A stretch of 64,000 nucleotides of DNA from Sabellastarte sp. h YS-2021 (taxonomy: Eukaryota; Annelida; Polychaeta; Sabellida; Sabellidae). The stretch covers positions 34,761,596 to 34,825,595 of the forward strand of contig OZ024935.1 of NCBI GenBank assembly GCA_964017235.1, written 5' to 3'. Shown here in pieces: positions 63,601-64,000 of this stretch. The notes beneath the pieces are model-generated. The model ran no database searches, was not told the DNA's origin, and saw only the letters and a list, made by a program, of their open reading frames with translations. Every line of letters starts with the position of its first letter. Position 1 is the first letter of the stretch. Made by a program: the position numbers and the translations under genes.

Positions 63601-63996
63601 ACTTCTATCTAAAGAGATTCCACAGAAGAACCAAACCCTCTTAAGTCGAATATTTGTTCACCAAGGATATTATACAATGGGAGTAATTTTATATGGAAAC
63701 AAGACCCTCTAATATATTCTAATTAAATACAAATTCTACTTAAAGGCTCTGTCTCTATTCCAATTCAAATCAAATAGTGATTCTCAGAATCTTACCTTCT
63801 TGACGGGGAGTGTAGACTGGCTTGTCGAGCTGTATCAAGACAAAGTGGCTCCTTTTACTGACTAGAATTTTTGTTGACTCGTGAAATGCGAGGTGCTGCG
63901 CATTACACTCCACCACCAGGTTCACATACTGTATGTTCAAGATGGTGTCTTCTAAATCATCAGATTTCACCATCATGTCAACAGTTATAGGAGTTC
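3941..63996 (-). CDS. Complement C3-like thioester-family gene, N-terminal half (partial, 15 placed exons)
   Basis: The exons join in consistent phase into a protein resembling the beta-chain part of complement C3: MG2 start (QLDKPVYTP), MG2/MG3 junction (NEYTLPTFSV), MG3 end (DLLGQRLYIEATVTD), MG5 (YEIVADALWFEV), MG6 (ALLAVDRGVYQ), and a Cys-Pro-Gly-Gly-Gly segment. In vertebrate C3 the equivalent Cys-Thr-Pro-Gly segment carries the beta-alpha interchain cysteine. C3 is a secreted protein cleaved to opsonise microbes. The order, spacing and motifs fit C3 better than A2M or CD109, but these families are related and no anaphylatoxin or thioester exon is in the window to settle it. Exons are 43-207 bp and introns reach 14 kb. 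The 5' end lies right of 64000 and the 3' end left of 1. One short MG4 exon is not securely located. Confidence 0.85.
4010..5320. other. Intronic sequence, no gene seen
   Basis: Left part of the 9.3-kb intron between C3-like exons n and o. At 4505-4650 there is a degenerate repeat of the type cctgtgatc...caatgtcc. The rest is AT-rich with no supported feature. Confidence 0.4.
5321..5462 (-). repeat. B2 repeat of element 2 (3' end)
   Basis: Outer copy of the B repeat. The flank just outside ends cag (5318-5320), the same three bases that end A1, so the insertion point is defined to within three bases and no longer duplication is visible. Confidence 0.82.
5463..5788 (-). other. Spacer between A2 and B2 of element 2
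   Basis: 326 bp present between A2 and B2. It holds three degenerate copies of an acaacac/acaactc(g/a)(c/t)gt(c) motif and a GC-richer part (5620-5790). No coding potential was recognised. Confidence 0.6.
5789..5984 (-). repeat. A2 repeat of element 2
   Basis: Second copy of the A repeat, directly abutting B1 at 5984/5985 with no base between them, as expected for a split direct repeat made through a circular intermediate. Confidence 0.85.
5985..6133 (-). repeat. B1 repeat of element 2
   Basis: About 149 bp beginning (plus strand) tttcctgaaggtgg and ending ttttaagacacca. It matches B2 at 5321-5462 apart from a 9-bp duplicated aaaggtc unit and a few substitutions. The recombinase frame ends just inside it, at 6141. 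Confidence 0.85.
6141..7130 (-). pseudogene. Tyrosine recombinase of DIRS-like element 2 (one stop)
   Basis: About 325 codons in one frame, broken only by TGA at 6857-6855. The N-terminal SAM-like part reads RAKYAYRPSTRGAHNTHIRT. The catalytic part has the first Arg in FFAFLRMSNIAPH, the CPVRAIKKLL segment, the HxxR box FHTFRHSGATLAY, the H/W box AHGLWRSAAVW, and the nucleophile Tyr in WTYLQN. The frame opens next to the RT stop (7127-7129) and overlaps it in another frame. An acceptor-like TTTGTAATTTCAG lies exactly there. Confidence 0.88.
7127..10010 (-). pseudogene. ORF2 of DIRS-like element 2: RT and RNase H (few stops)
   Basis: About 960 codons. The first ~500 (10010-8520) are Asn/Asp-rich and unassigned, leading into VPNYRAARIPIKSGLNVEAW. 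RT follows: ALLGPI, HCSPLLTRP, VILNLSHPAGQSVNDH, FKVDVAHAFRNL, HGSGAFQILSDAIAF, then YIDE at 8059-8048 where YxDD is expected. RNase H follows: SLFLDACLTGMGAVW, HCDNLGVVQVV, HIPGRFNIIADALSRL. In-frame stops: TAA 9876-9874, TGA 9337-9335, 8503-8501 and 8413-8411, plus a frameshift near 9515. The changed active-site Asp implies the copy was already inactive or nearly so. Confidence 0.85.
10070..11248 (-). pseudogene. Gag-like ORF1 of DIRS-like element 2 (two stops)
   Basis: One 392-codon frame from ATG 11248 (MPSTHKK), interrupted by TGA at 10933-10931 and TAA at 10465-10463. The N-terminus is Lys/Ser-rich. Residues ~80-105 (IIEMLNKLDAANRELSKRID) form a coiled coil. The centre carries LPWPVVKSAWAVSMTDIEEG, matching ALILCRLEEG of element 3. 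The C-terminus has a Cys/His module, CRYFNEGSCSSEGH, then YKHFCNFCYKQGH and a final Cys, likely zinc-binding and nucleic-acid-binding. Confidence 0.8.
11308..11503 (-). repeat. A1 repeat of element 2 (5' end)
   Basis: Near-identical to 5789-5984. The copies differ at about seven positions in 196, all transitions by eye. On the plus strand it runs from gaaaattctttgaacac to gtgctacccacag. Confidence 0.85.
11504..12185 (+). repeat. Truncated copy of the pearl-like tandem-core element
   Basis: From about 11600 it carries the same preamble as the other copies (agtccttagtacccag, gagataaacaac, atggcg.cggaa) and then two core units containing gtaggtgaacaa...cacaaaa, gtgatttactca and aaaatgtcaaagta. 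Both typical ends are missing. Confidence 0.65.
12418..12872. mobile_element. Small element with imperfect terminal inverted repeats (gatccatattca)
   Basis: A 455-bp segment whose ends are inverted copies (gatccatattca at the left, tgaatatgggctc at the right), flanked on both sides by aggtctg (12411-12417, 12873-12879). No coding capacity. Similar termini occur at 28465-29410 and 52932-53276. Confidence 0.55.
13269..13421 (-). CDS. C3-like exon n: MG6 first part
   Basis: A 51-codon exon, phase 0/0, acceptor TTTCATCAATAG, donor AAG/GTAAGA. It contains RRQYRPSQQINLKFEGSP and MMALLAVDRGVYQINKHK. Both match C3 MG6 (PGQQ..LKIEG and V.LVAVDKGV..LNKKNKL). This exon gives the strongest single support for a C3-type rather than A2M-type protein. 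Confidence 0.92.
14157..14173 (+). repeat. T-run followed by G-run
   Basis: Eight T followed by nine G. The same T-then-G layout recurs, longer, at 27531-27567 and 37958-38001. Confidence 0.8.
14205..14279 (-). CDS. C3-like exon m: MG5 end
   Basis: A 25-codon exon (TTTTACACAG acceptor, TGT/GTAAGT donor, phase 0/0). It encodes VDTKGRYEIVADALWFEV and then TKRSREC. The motif E(I/V)VADS(V/L)W(V/F)(D/E)V followed by a conserved Cys marks the MG5/MG6 boundary throughout the C3/A2M/CD109 superfamily. Confidence 0.92.
14280..15280. other. Short intron, no additional feature
   Basis: Intron between C3-like exons l and m. Unique AT-rich sequence with no repeat or exon recognised. The introns at 13422-14204 and 15419-15879 are equally plain. 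Confidence 0.4.
15281..15418 (-). CDS. C3-like exon l: MG5
   Basis: A 46-codon exon (TTCTTGCAG acceptor, CAG/GTATAA donor, phase 0/0). It begins VLGRGMIIKQG (family: VLSRG.I...G). It ends MFPEARLLVYFVQ, the conserved P..RL..YY strand of MG5. It joins exon k directly. Confidence 0.9.
15880..15951 (-). CDS. C3-like exon k: MG5
   Basis: A 24-codon exon (ATATTTTCAG acceptor, ATG/GTAAGT donor, phase 0/0). It encodes DLLTAYIHITVGEGLPAPSK and then LYFM, matching the strand before Y.YLIM.KG in C3 MG5. It is separated from exon j by a 14-kb intron that holds the DIRS-like element 3. Confidence 0.85.
16268..16737 (+). repeat. Pearl-like element, left part, interrupted by element 3
   Basis: Carries one core unit (gctatggagctaca...gtaggtgaacaacat) and the post-core block (cacagctaacagttac, aggtaccat...ggtacagagaaa, caagatgctgtaaatg). 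It stops at gtgttgaaatt, where element 3 begins. The sequence resumes at 25528. Confidence 0.75.
16738..16945 (+). repeat. A1 repeat of element 3 (5' end)
   Basis: About 208 bp from tgggggtggggtacaaaag to gtagcagtaaaaaaaattt. It matches A2 (21761-21972) with only a handful of substitutions and small indels. Confidence 0.9.
17373..18373 (+). pseudogene. Gag-like ORF1 of DIRS-like element 3 (frameshifted)
   Basis: Starts MPKVFHCSKCGGQHKRPVGI, with a Cys-x2-Cys...His...Cys knuckle in the first 25 residues. A +1 shift near 17470 leads to a coiled coil (LNAVSYRLAAIEQRINRTEE) and an acidic stretch. Another shift near 17960 leads to GWASAKGAYALILCRLEEGK. A third, near 18200, leads to the C-terminal Cys/His module: CKYFQSSKCSHKSDH, YKHQCSHCHTLGKKFSH and a final Cys (18209-18340), ending with TAA at 18371. 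The C-terminal module is homologous to that of element 2. Confidence 0.78.
18374..20227 (+). pseudogene. RT-RNase H of DIRS-like element 3 (frameshifted)
   Basis: A Ser/Lys-rich linker (to ~18756) precedes the RT. The RT has AILGAFDTTPIKEMHISPMM, RVIIDLSFPQGQSVNTYIN, a frameshift near 19010, FVLKLPTVDTI, YKVDISRAFRHVKLDP, GSALFQRLSDAV, and the intact active site YIDD at 19322-19333. A thumb-like region with LQSLLGSLLYISKCVKASR follows. RNase H has IELDASLQGMGARWG and HIPGKINVIADLLSRW, with a stop and shift near 19948. The palm catalytic residues are intact, unlike element 2. Ends at TAA 20225-20227. Confidence 0.87.
20252..21165 (+). CDS. Tyrosine recombinase of DIRS-like element 3 (open frame)
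   Basis: An open frame of about 300 residues. Just downstream of an acceptor-like TTTTCTGTAG it reads FHPTIAKFLHLGLQKTHLAF, then RPATDRNYTSMFRLFLAF (the core-binding part). The catalytic part has the first Arg in YISFLRLSNLVPH, CPVRALKNLL, the HxxR box FHAFRRSGATYAF, the H/W box SHGTWTS, and Tyr in WKYINP. All expected catalytic residues (R, H, R, W/H, Y) are present. The first ATG is internal, so translation start or splicing is unresolved. The protein would integrate the circular cDNA. Confidence 0.85.
21243..21760 (+). repeat. B1 repeat of element 3
   Basis: 518 bp, matching B2 at 25030-25527 almost base for base. The main difference is a longer (TA)n tract here (21658-21689). It contains the perfect 18-bp palindrome ggtgaccctagggtcacc at 21504-21521. 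Confidence 0.9.
21761..21972 (+). repeat. A2 repeat of element 3
   Basis: Second A copy, starting at the base after B1 ends (ggcaatg/tgggggtgggg). Confidence 0.9.
21973..25029 (+). other. Spacer between A2 and B2 of element 3
   Basis: 3.06 kb, of which 1.1 kb is a nested hAT-like element (22296-23404). The remaining ~1.95 kb has no recognisable long reading frame. An acceptor-like tttccaggtgtctg lies near 22022. Element 2 has a 326-bp spacer at the same position. Confidence 0.6.
22296..23404. mobile_element. Non-autonomous hAT-like element, 1.1 kb
   Basis: Termini taggcctggg... and ...cccaggcctg are inverted repeats of the hAT type. The flanks are an 8-bp duplication with one mismatch (ctgctcac 22288-22295, ctgctcgc 23405-23412), the hAT target-site length. 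Both subterminal ends are crowded with gtattcgtattc/gaatac motifs, plausible transposase-binding sites. There is no transposase frame inside. Confidence 0.85.
25030..25527 (+). repeat. B2 repeat of element 3 (3' end)
   Basis: 498-bp outer B copy. It ends at ggcaatg, followed immediately by the resumed pearl-like sequence acaagtaatttac. The palindrome ggtgaccctagggtcacc is at 25295-25312. Confidence 0.9.
25528..25615 (+). repeat. Pearl-like element, right part, interrupted by element 3
   Basis: Continues the core unit broken at 16737: gtaatttactcattag...aaaatgttgaagtagctattactgagttagttatggagctac. It fades out near 25615. Confidence 0.75.
25616..28464. other. Intronic sequence with no gene
   Basis: Part of the 14-kb intron between exons j and k. 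AT-rich, with no reading frame or repeat family assigned except the homopolymer tract at 27531-27567. Confidence 0.4.
27531..27567 (+). repeat. T17-G20 homopolymer tract
   Basis: Seventeen T directly followed by about twenty G. Likely polymorphic and error-prone in assembly. The G-run could form a quadruplex. Confidence 0.85.
28465..29410. mobile_element. Element with ggggc terminal inverted repeats
   Basis: The left end ggggctattttcacaaa and right end gaggtggatttggcccc are imperfect inverted copies. Subterminal sequences (ttaagtttaag / cttaaatttaacttaag) are also complementary. It resembles the small elements at 12418 and 52932. The tail of a SINE-like motif (acagccagggtcaca) lies inside at 28978. 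Confidence 0.45.
29997..30137 (-). CDS. C3-like exon j: MG4 end, MG5 start
   Basis: A 47-codon exon, phase 0/0 (TTATTGCAG acceptor, AAG/GTAGGT donor). It ends ATKYHSNTNSFLHIHQAEAK, which corresponds to the family's A.PY....NYLHLSV at the MG4/MG5 boundary. Joining to exon i gives EIELK-VQE with no gap. Confidence 0.88.
30236..31490 (+). mobile_element. Pearl-like / Helentron-derived element with tandem core, copy 1
   Basis: Left end ccagtggtatggtctcccgcc, preamble (agtggtccttag, aatttgcacgaaa), a truncated core, the post-core block (cacagctaacagttac; ggtgccgtctttaaggta), and a right end with an atctccc...gggagat hairpin at 31460-31489. It occupies most of the 1.6-kb intron between C3-like exons i and j. 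An inserted LINE 3' end (30570-30920) replaces part of the core. Confidence 0.7.
30570..30920 (+). pseudogene. LINE (L2/CR1-like) 3' end fragment
   Basis: Translates as the C-terminus of a LINE polyprotein: FGLSDAYDAPKIWNDLPDGV, then SAISLHSFKKKLEIYLFAKA (family: ...APKLWNSLP..IR...S...FK..LKTYLF). It ends gtgctataaaaacgctataag, like L2-type tails. Only about 100 codons remain. Confidence 0.75.
31740..31946 (-). CDS. C3-like exon i: MG4
   Basis: A 69-codon exon, phase 0/0, between CAACTGCAG and AAG/GTACAG. It contains IKTLYANGAIKSGANLNV (the family's V.V..PDG.PA..VPV strand pair). Later comes TRISTDDHGKANYIFKIP, which matches the conserved T..DG.A.......P turn of MG4. It lies just upstream, in the gene's direction, of a pearl-like element that fills the next intron. 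Confidence 0.88.
32190..33110. repeat. Tandem repeat, ~147-bp period, about 6 copies
   Basis: Unit starts (tgaccttgaaggagggg or a variant) fall at 32191, 32335, 32482, 32629, 32775 and 32922, with a degenerate one at 33087. Each unit also contains aggttggtttaccatccc and aataataagcgagttataag. The period is 144-147 bp, close to nucleosome core length. Short frames across it are by-products. Confidence 0.9.
33111..34544. other. Non-coding intron stretch
   Basis: No exon or transposon protein recognised. At 34010-34230 the sequence is rich in gacagg/cctgac repeats. Confidence 0.35.
34545..35463 (+). repeat. Short-unit tandem array, left arm of a foldback structure
   Basis: About 45 degenerate ~19-20-bp units of the type gtcaatttcttgagatatta. 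Many adjacent units form the palindrome ttgagatagttatctcaa. It is matched by an inverted array at 35975-36225. Confidence 0.9.
35464..35974. other. Loop region between inverted arrays
   Basis: About 510 bp of AT-rich unique sequence between the two inverted tandem arrays. No coding potential. Confidence 0.6.
35975..36225 (-). repeat. Short-unit tandem array, right arm (inverted)
   Basis: Same unit as 34545-35463 in reverse complement (aaaattgacttaatatctc). About a quarter of the left arm's length. A PIF/Harbinger transposase remnant begins within 100 bp. Confidence 0.9.
36310..37130 (+). pseudogene. PIF/Harbinger (HARBI1-like) transposase remnant
   Basis: Reads LAIGETYTSLQYHWLVGRTT, ICKFVPEVC then a stop, EFQDQYLHCSP, a frameshift near 36470, VEAIDGKHIAMKKPKKSGSV (first catalytic Asp), then an in-frame TGA at 36656-36658. 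LGDDAFAL (second Asp) and GRRVVENAFGIL (Glu) follow, then VLHNKLR. About 50 residues between the first and second Asp are missing. All three DDE residues are visible, but the gene is broken. Confidence 0.9.
37131..39081. other. Possible remainder of the Harbinger element; mostly unassigned
   Basis: On the minus strand at 38343-38639 a 98-codon frame (LLQWIGKMSNMFDISPSM..., Gln/Pro-rich C-terminus) might be the Myb/SANT-type companion protein of PIF/Harbinger elements. I see no clear helix-turn-helix signature, so this is weak. T/G-runs lie at 37958-38001. Confidence 0.3.
39095..39329 (+). mobile_element. tRNA-derived SINE, family 1, copy 1
   Basis: 235 bp with a tRNA-like head (A box tggcagagtgata, B box near gggattcggttccc), a conserved body (gggaaagctggtaattgc ... 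cgtcgtgatatgacctgt) and an (aaat)n tail. Flanked by near-identical 13-bp target duplications, tcttgaaaat(g/a)tt, at 39082-39094 and 39330-39342. Confidence 0.9.
40250..40345 (-). repeat. Interspersed repeat fragment (gatccagatcac type)
   Basis: Resembles the repeated gatccagatcactc...aatttaatc blocks inside the element at 59965-60377. Explains an otherwise tempting minus-strand reading frame. Confidence 0.5.
40354..40394 (-). CDS. Doubtful candidate for the missing short MG4 exon
   Basis: A 41-bp stretch with a TACAG acceptor and a weak GTAATT donor would read NGLPIFIQILYGY in the phase needed between a 40848 end of exon h and exon i. The family has KYFKPG(M/L)PF here, so the GLP is suggestive. 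However, the donor is weak, the join adds extra residues, and the sequence just downstream (40250-40345) resembles an interspersed repeat. It may be coincidence. Confidence 0.25.
40868..41000 (-). CDS. C3-like exon h: MG3 end
   Basis: Encodes DLLGQRLYIEATVTD followed by a Ser/Thr-rich strand and KKYVIDLSQTQK, closely parallel to C3 (DLVGKSLYVSATV then TPKYFKPG). The acceptor TTCTAACAG is clear. The donor is not: GTACTT at 40867 gives the end listed here (phase 2). A second possible donor, GTTAGT, would extend the exon to 40848 (phase 1) and keep the family's KYF. Confidence 0.82.
41195..41291 (-). CDS. C3-like exon g: MG3
   Basis: A 97-bp exon recognised because exon f (phase 0) and exon h (phase 1) need a linker of this type between them. 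Acceptor TTGCTCTGACAG, donor GATG/GTATGT. It encodes a Pro/Arg-rich segment ending KIPVDLSFLSRENTFD, equivalent to the part of C3 just before DLVGKSLYVSATV. Splice phases match on both sides. Confidence 0.78.
41590..43610 (+). mobile_element. Pearl-like / Helentron-derived element with long tandem core, copy 2
   Basis: Left end cagtgttatgatctcccgcc, a preamble (agataaacaacattttcc, gtggtccttagtacccag), then about eight core units of ~150 bp (aaaatgtcaaagtagctatt ... gtaggtgaacaacatattt) from ~41840 to 43090. The post-core block and a right end with tctctcacccgg...ctggagat follow. It makes up about 80% of the intron between C3-like exons f and g. Family knowledge: bivalve pearl elements and Helentron-derived elements have conserved ends around a ~150-bp tandem core. 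Confidence 0.75.
43795..43948 (-). CDS. C3-like exon f: MG3
   Basis: A 154-bp exon between TTTGCAG and GTAAG. It continues the MG3 strand as GYLFGESQP (family: ARFLYGKKVEG). A Ser/Asp-rich loop follows, then NGTAVVRIGLLDAEDVITY. Phase 2 in, phase 0 out. Its downstream intron is largely one pearl-like element. Confidence 0.85.
43949..45590. other. Intronic sequence, 5' part possibly ancient LINE
   Basis: No exon recognised. From about 44870 the plus strand has coding-like composition that may be the decayed 5' part of the LINE that becomes recognisable at 45600, but no motif proves this. Confidence 0.3.
45600..46600 (+). pseudogene. Decayed L2/CR1-like LINE
   Basis: GLSDHLAIIFSTNIPI carries the SDH motif that closes an APE-type endonuclease. 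FQRILHKSSTISH follows (family: linker ahead of the RT). The whole RT core is then missing, and at 46260-46460 the polyprotein C-terminus appears: LTCGNQLSLSSVC, RPAFAVVSPTEWNRLPQLL. The tail at 46560-46595 (tgcagtatataaatatttc) resembles L2-type ends. Many stops. Confidence 0.65.
46601..48891. other. Unassigned intronic stretch
   Basis: Several short frames on both strands (e.g. 47366-47632 +), none matching a family I recognise or carrying a splice-consistent exon. May be old transposon sequence. Confidence 0.3.
48906..49140 (+). mobile_element. tRNA-derived SINE, family 1, copy 2
   Basis: Same 235-bp element as at 39095, here with a better B box (gggtttcgatcccc). Flanked by a perfect 14-bp target duplication tcaagcaagagcta (48892-48905, 49141-49154), which fixes both ends exactly. 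Confidence 0.95.
49441..49531 (-). CDS. C3-like exon e: MG3 start
   Basis: A 91-bp exon after a long polypyrimidine tract ending CAG. It encodes TLPTFSVAIECPEVITPDDY and then NGIDVYITA, as in the first strands of MG3. Donor GG/GTAAGT, phase 2. The Cys after AIE is a noticeable extra cysteine compared with vertebrate C3 at this position. Confidence 0.87.
49532..53303. other. Large intron, mostly unassigned
   Basis: Between C3-like exons d and e. The minus-strand frames at 49698-50096 and 50665-51009 have no recognisable domain and no splice-consistent exon. The only structure seen is the small inverted-repeat element at 52932-53276. Confidence 0.4.
52932..53276. mobile_element. Small element with gggcccatatttac terminal inverted repeats
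   Basis: Left end gggcccatatttactaatac, right end ggtaaatataggcctt. They are inverted copies with mismatches. Termini are like those at 12418-12872. No coding capacity. It ends just left of C3-like exon d. Confidence 0.5.
53304..53346 (-). CDS. C3-like exon d: MG2/MG3 junction
   Basis: A 43-bp exon with a TTTCTTCAG acceptor and a GTAAG donor. It encodes MKQVSEEVFELNEY and then one base of the next codon. Joined to exon e it makes the conserved family motif FELNEYTLPTFSV (F.V.EYVLPSFEV in C3). It is too short to find by open-reading-frame length and was recognised by phase and motif. Confidence 0.85.
54693..54848 (-). CDS. C3-like exon c: MG2 body
   Basis: A 52-codon exon, phase 0 at both ends. 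It begins NPQRVILETYD (family: DP.G....). It ends FPVLGKWKVKVKYGHK, matching the glycine-tryptophan strand of MG2 (family: GxWKI.A.Y). The acceptor is a pyrimidine-rich TTTTACAG and the donor AAG/GTGAG. A pearl-like repeat begins only about 60 bp upstream in the gene's direction. Confidence 0.88.
54908..56642 (+). mobile_element. Pearl-like / Helentron-derived element with tandem core, copy 3
   Basis: Left end cagtggtatggtgtctgtc, preamble (agtagcgcttagtacccag), about five ~150-bp core units (55200-55900), the post-core block (cacagctaacagttgc; gcaggtaccatctttaagg), then at 56263-56330 a further core fragment in the same relative position where element 3 inserted in another copy. The hairpin end is missing. 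Confidence 0.75.
56643..57808. other. Intronic sequence, nothing recognised
   Basis: Part of the 6.2-kb intron between C3-like exons b and c. AT-rich. No exon or repeat assigned. Confidence 0.4.
57809..57972 (-). mobile_element. tRNA-derived SINE, family 2, copy 1
   Basis: On the minus strand it has a tRNA-like A box (gctggttaaagagc) and B box (gggatcggctccc). Homologous to 58071-58242, in the same orientation. Confidence 0.6.
58071..58242 (-). mobile_element. tRNA-derived SINE, family 2, copy 2
   Basis: About 80% like the copy 100 bp to its left by eye. A box cagctggttaaagagc, B box gggattgactccc. The pair could be two insertions or a local duplication. Confidence 0.6.
58371..58601 (-). 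mobile_element. tRNA-derived SINE, family 1, copy 3
   Basis: Reverse-complement copy of the element at 39095 and 48906. Flanked by a perfect 14-bp target duplication tttactctatttga (58357-58370, 58602-58615). Confidence 0.95.
58616..59964. other. Intronic sequence
   Basis: No exon. At 58900-59040 there is a cctccgccaagg...gatccagatcag segment related to the inverted-repeat element at 59965-60377. Confidence 0.35.
59965..60377. mobile_element. Inverted-repeat element (acctccgccaag ends)
   Basis: 413 bp bounded by acctccgccaag and its complement cttggcggaggt, with TA at both borders, as in Tc1/mariner-type insertions. The interior holds two tandem-like blocks (gatccagatcactccc ... tcatcaaaatc(c/-)gtccaaaag). 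No coding capacity. The superfamily is an inference from the TA alone. Confidence 0.55.
60845..60968 (-). mobile_element. tRNA-derived SINE, family 3
   Basis: The minus strand reads ggtccacggctgtctggtgg, ttagcaagtttgac, then a good B box gtgggttcgactcccac, followed by a body ending ccaatatgaccctggctgtt. Pieces of that body recur at 28978 and 62915. The tRNA-like head suggests polymerase III origin. Not a plausible functional tRNA. Confidence 0.6.
61084..61154 (-). CDS. C3-like exon b: MG2
   Basis: A 71-bp exon between a TTTAAATTGCAG acceptor and a GTGAGT donor. It completes the phase-1 codon of exon a and adds MFRVFTMNLDLKPEKIPLEV, matching the second MG2 strand of C3 (RIFTVNHKLLP-type). It ends in phase 0, which fits the next exon. 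Confidence 0.85.
61155..62084. other. Intronic sequence, nothing recognised
   Basis: Start of the 2.6-kb intron between C3-like exons a and b. AT-rich. Confidence 0.4.
62085..63410. repeat. Region dense in tgacatca / gatatca motifs
   Basis: Blocks at 62085-62400 and 62990-63410 are crowded with tgacatca, gatatca and tgatgtca variants, in both orientations, around a less repetitive centre. This looks like the two arms of a decayed inverted-repeat element, but I could not define its ends. Confidence 0.45.
63796..63996 (-). CDS. C3-like exon a: MG1 end and MG2 start
   Basis: Encodes about 67 residues including HFVLIQLDKPVYTPRQE, the hallmark start of MG2 in the C3/A2M superfamily (vertebrate C3 has a matching IQTDK.IYTPG). 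The preceding residues look like the last strands of MG1. The donor GTAAG follows immediately and leaves phase 1. The upstream boundary is inferred from an AG at 63997-63998 right at the window edge, just after an in-frame stop, so it is less certain than the donor. Confidence 0.85.
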
Positions 63997-64000
63997 CTTA

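Overview
This is animal DNA. It carries a multi-exon gene with short exons bounded by GT/AG sites, is AT-rich and intron-dominated, and is packed with transposons, SINEs and satellite-like repeats. There are no bacterial operons. The repeat set points to a marine invertebrate, most likely a mollusc and perhaps a bivalve: tyrosine-recombinase (DIRS-group) retrotransposons, a three-copy tRNA-derived SINE, and elements with ~150-bp tandem cores like the 'pearl'/Helentron-derived elements described in bivalves. The species is an inference and cannot be proven from this window.

The host gene is on the minus strand, from the right edge (about 63996) leftwards to 3941. I could place 15 exons in consistent phase, plus one doubtful exon. 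Together they encode the N-terminal half of a complement C3-like (alpha-2-macroglobulin superfamily) protein: the end of MG1, then MG2, MG3, MG4, MG5 and the first part of MG6. The signal peptide and most of MG1 lie beyond position 64000. The anaphylatoxin, thioester, CUB and MG8 regions would lie left of position 1.

Almost everything else is mobile DNA in the introns of this gene. A decayed DIRS-like element occupies about 1-2900 (+). A second, better preserved DIRS-like element is at 5321-11503 (-). A third is at 16738-25527 (+). The second and third share one architecture: A1 - ORFs (Gag, RT-RNase H, tyrosine recombinase) - B1 - A2 - spacer - B2, that is, split direct repeats. The third carries a nested 1.1-kb hAT-like element in its spacer and is inserted, without target duplication, inside an older tandem-core element.

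Pearl-like elements fill most of two introns (30236-31490, 41590-43610) and lie beside another exon (54908-56642). Between 32100 and 37130 there is a ~147-bp tandem repeat, a foldback structure of ~19-bp repeats in inverted arrays, and a broken PIF/Harbinger transposase. LINE 3' ends lie at 30570-30920 and 45600-46600. tRNA-derived SINEs lie at 39095, 48906 and 58371 (each with visible target duplications), 57809, 58071 and 60845. Several small terminal-inverted-repeat elements are scattered between them.

No CRISPR array, rRNA or convincing functional tRNA gene was seen.
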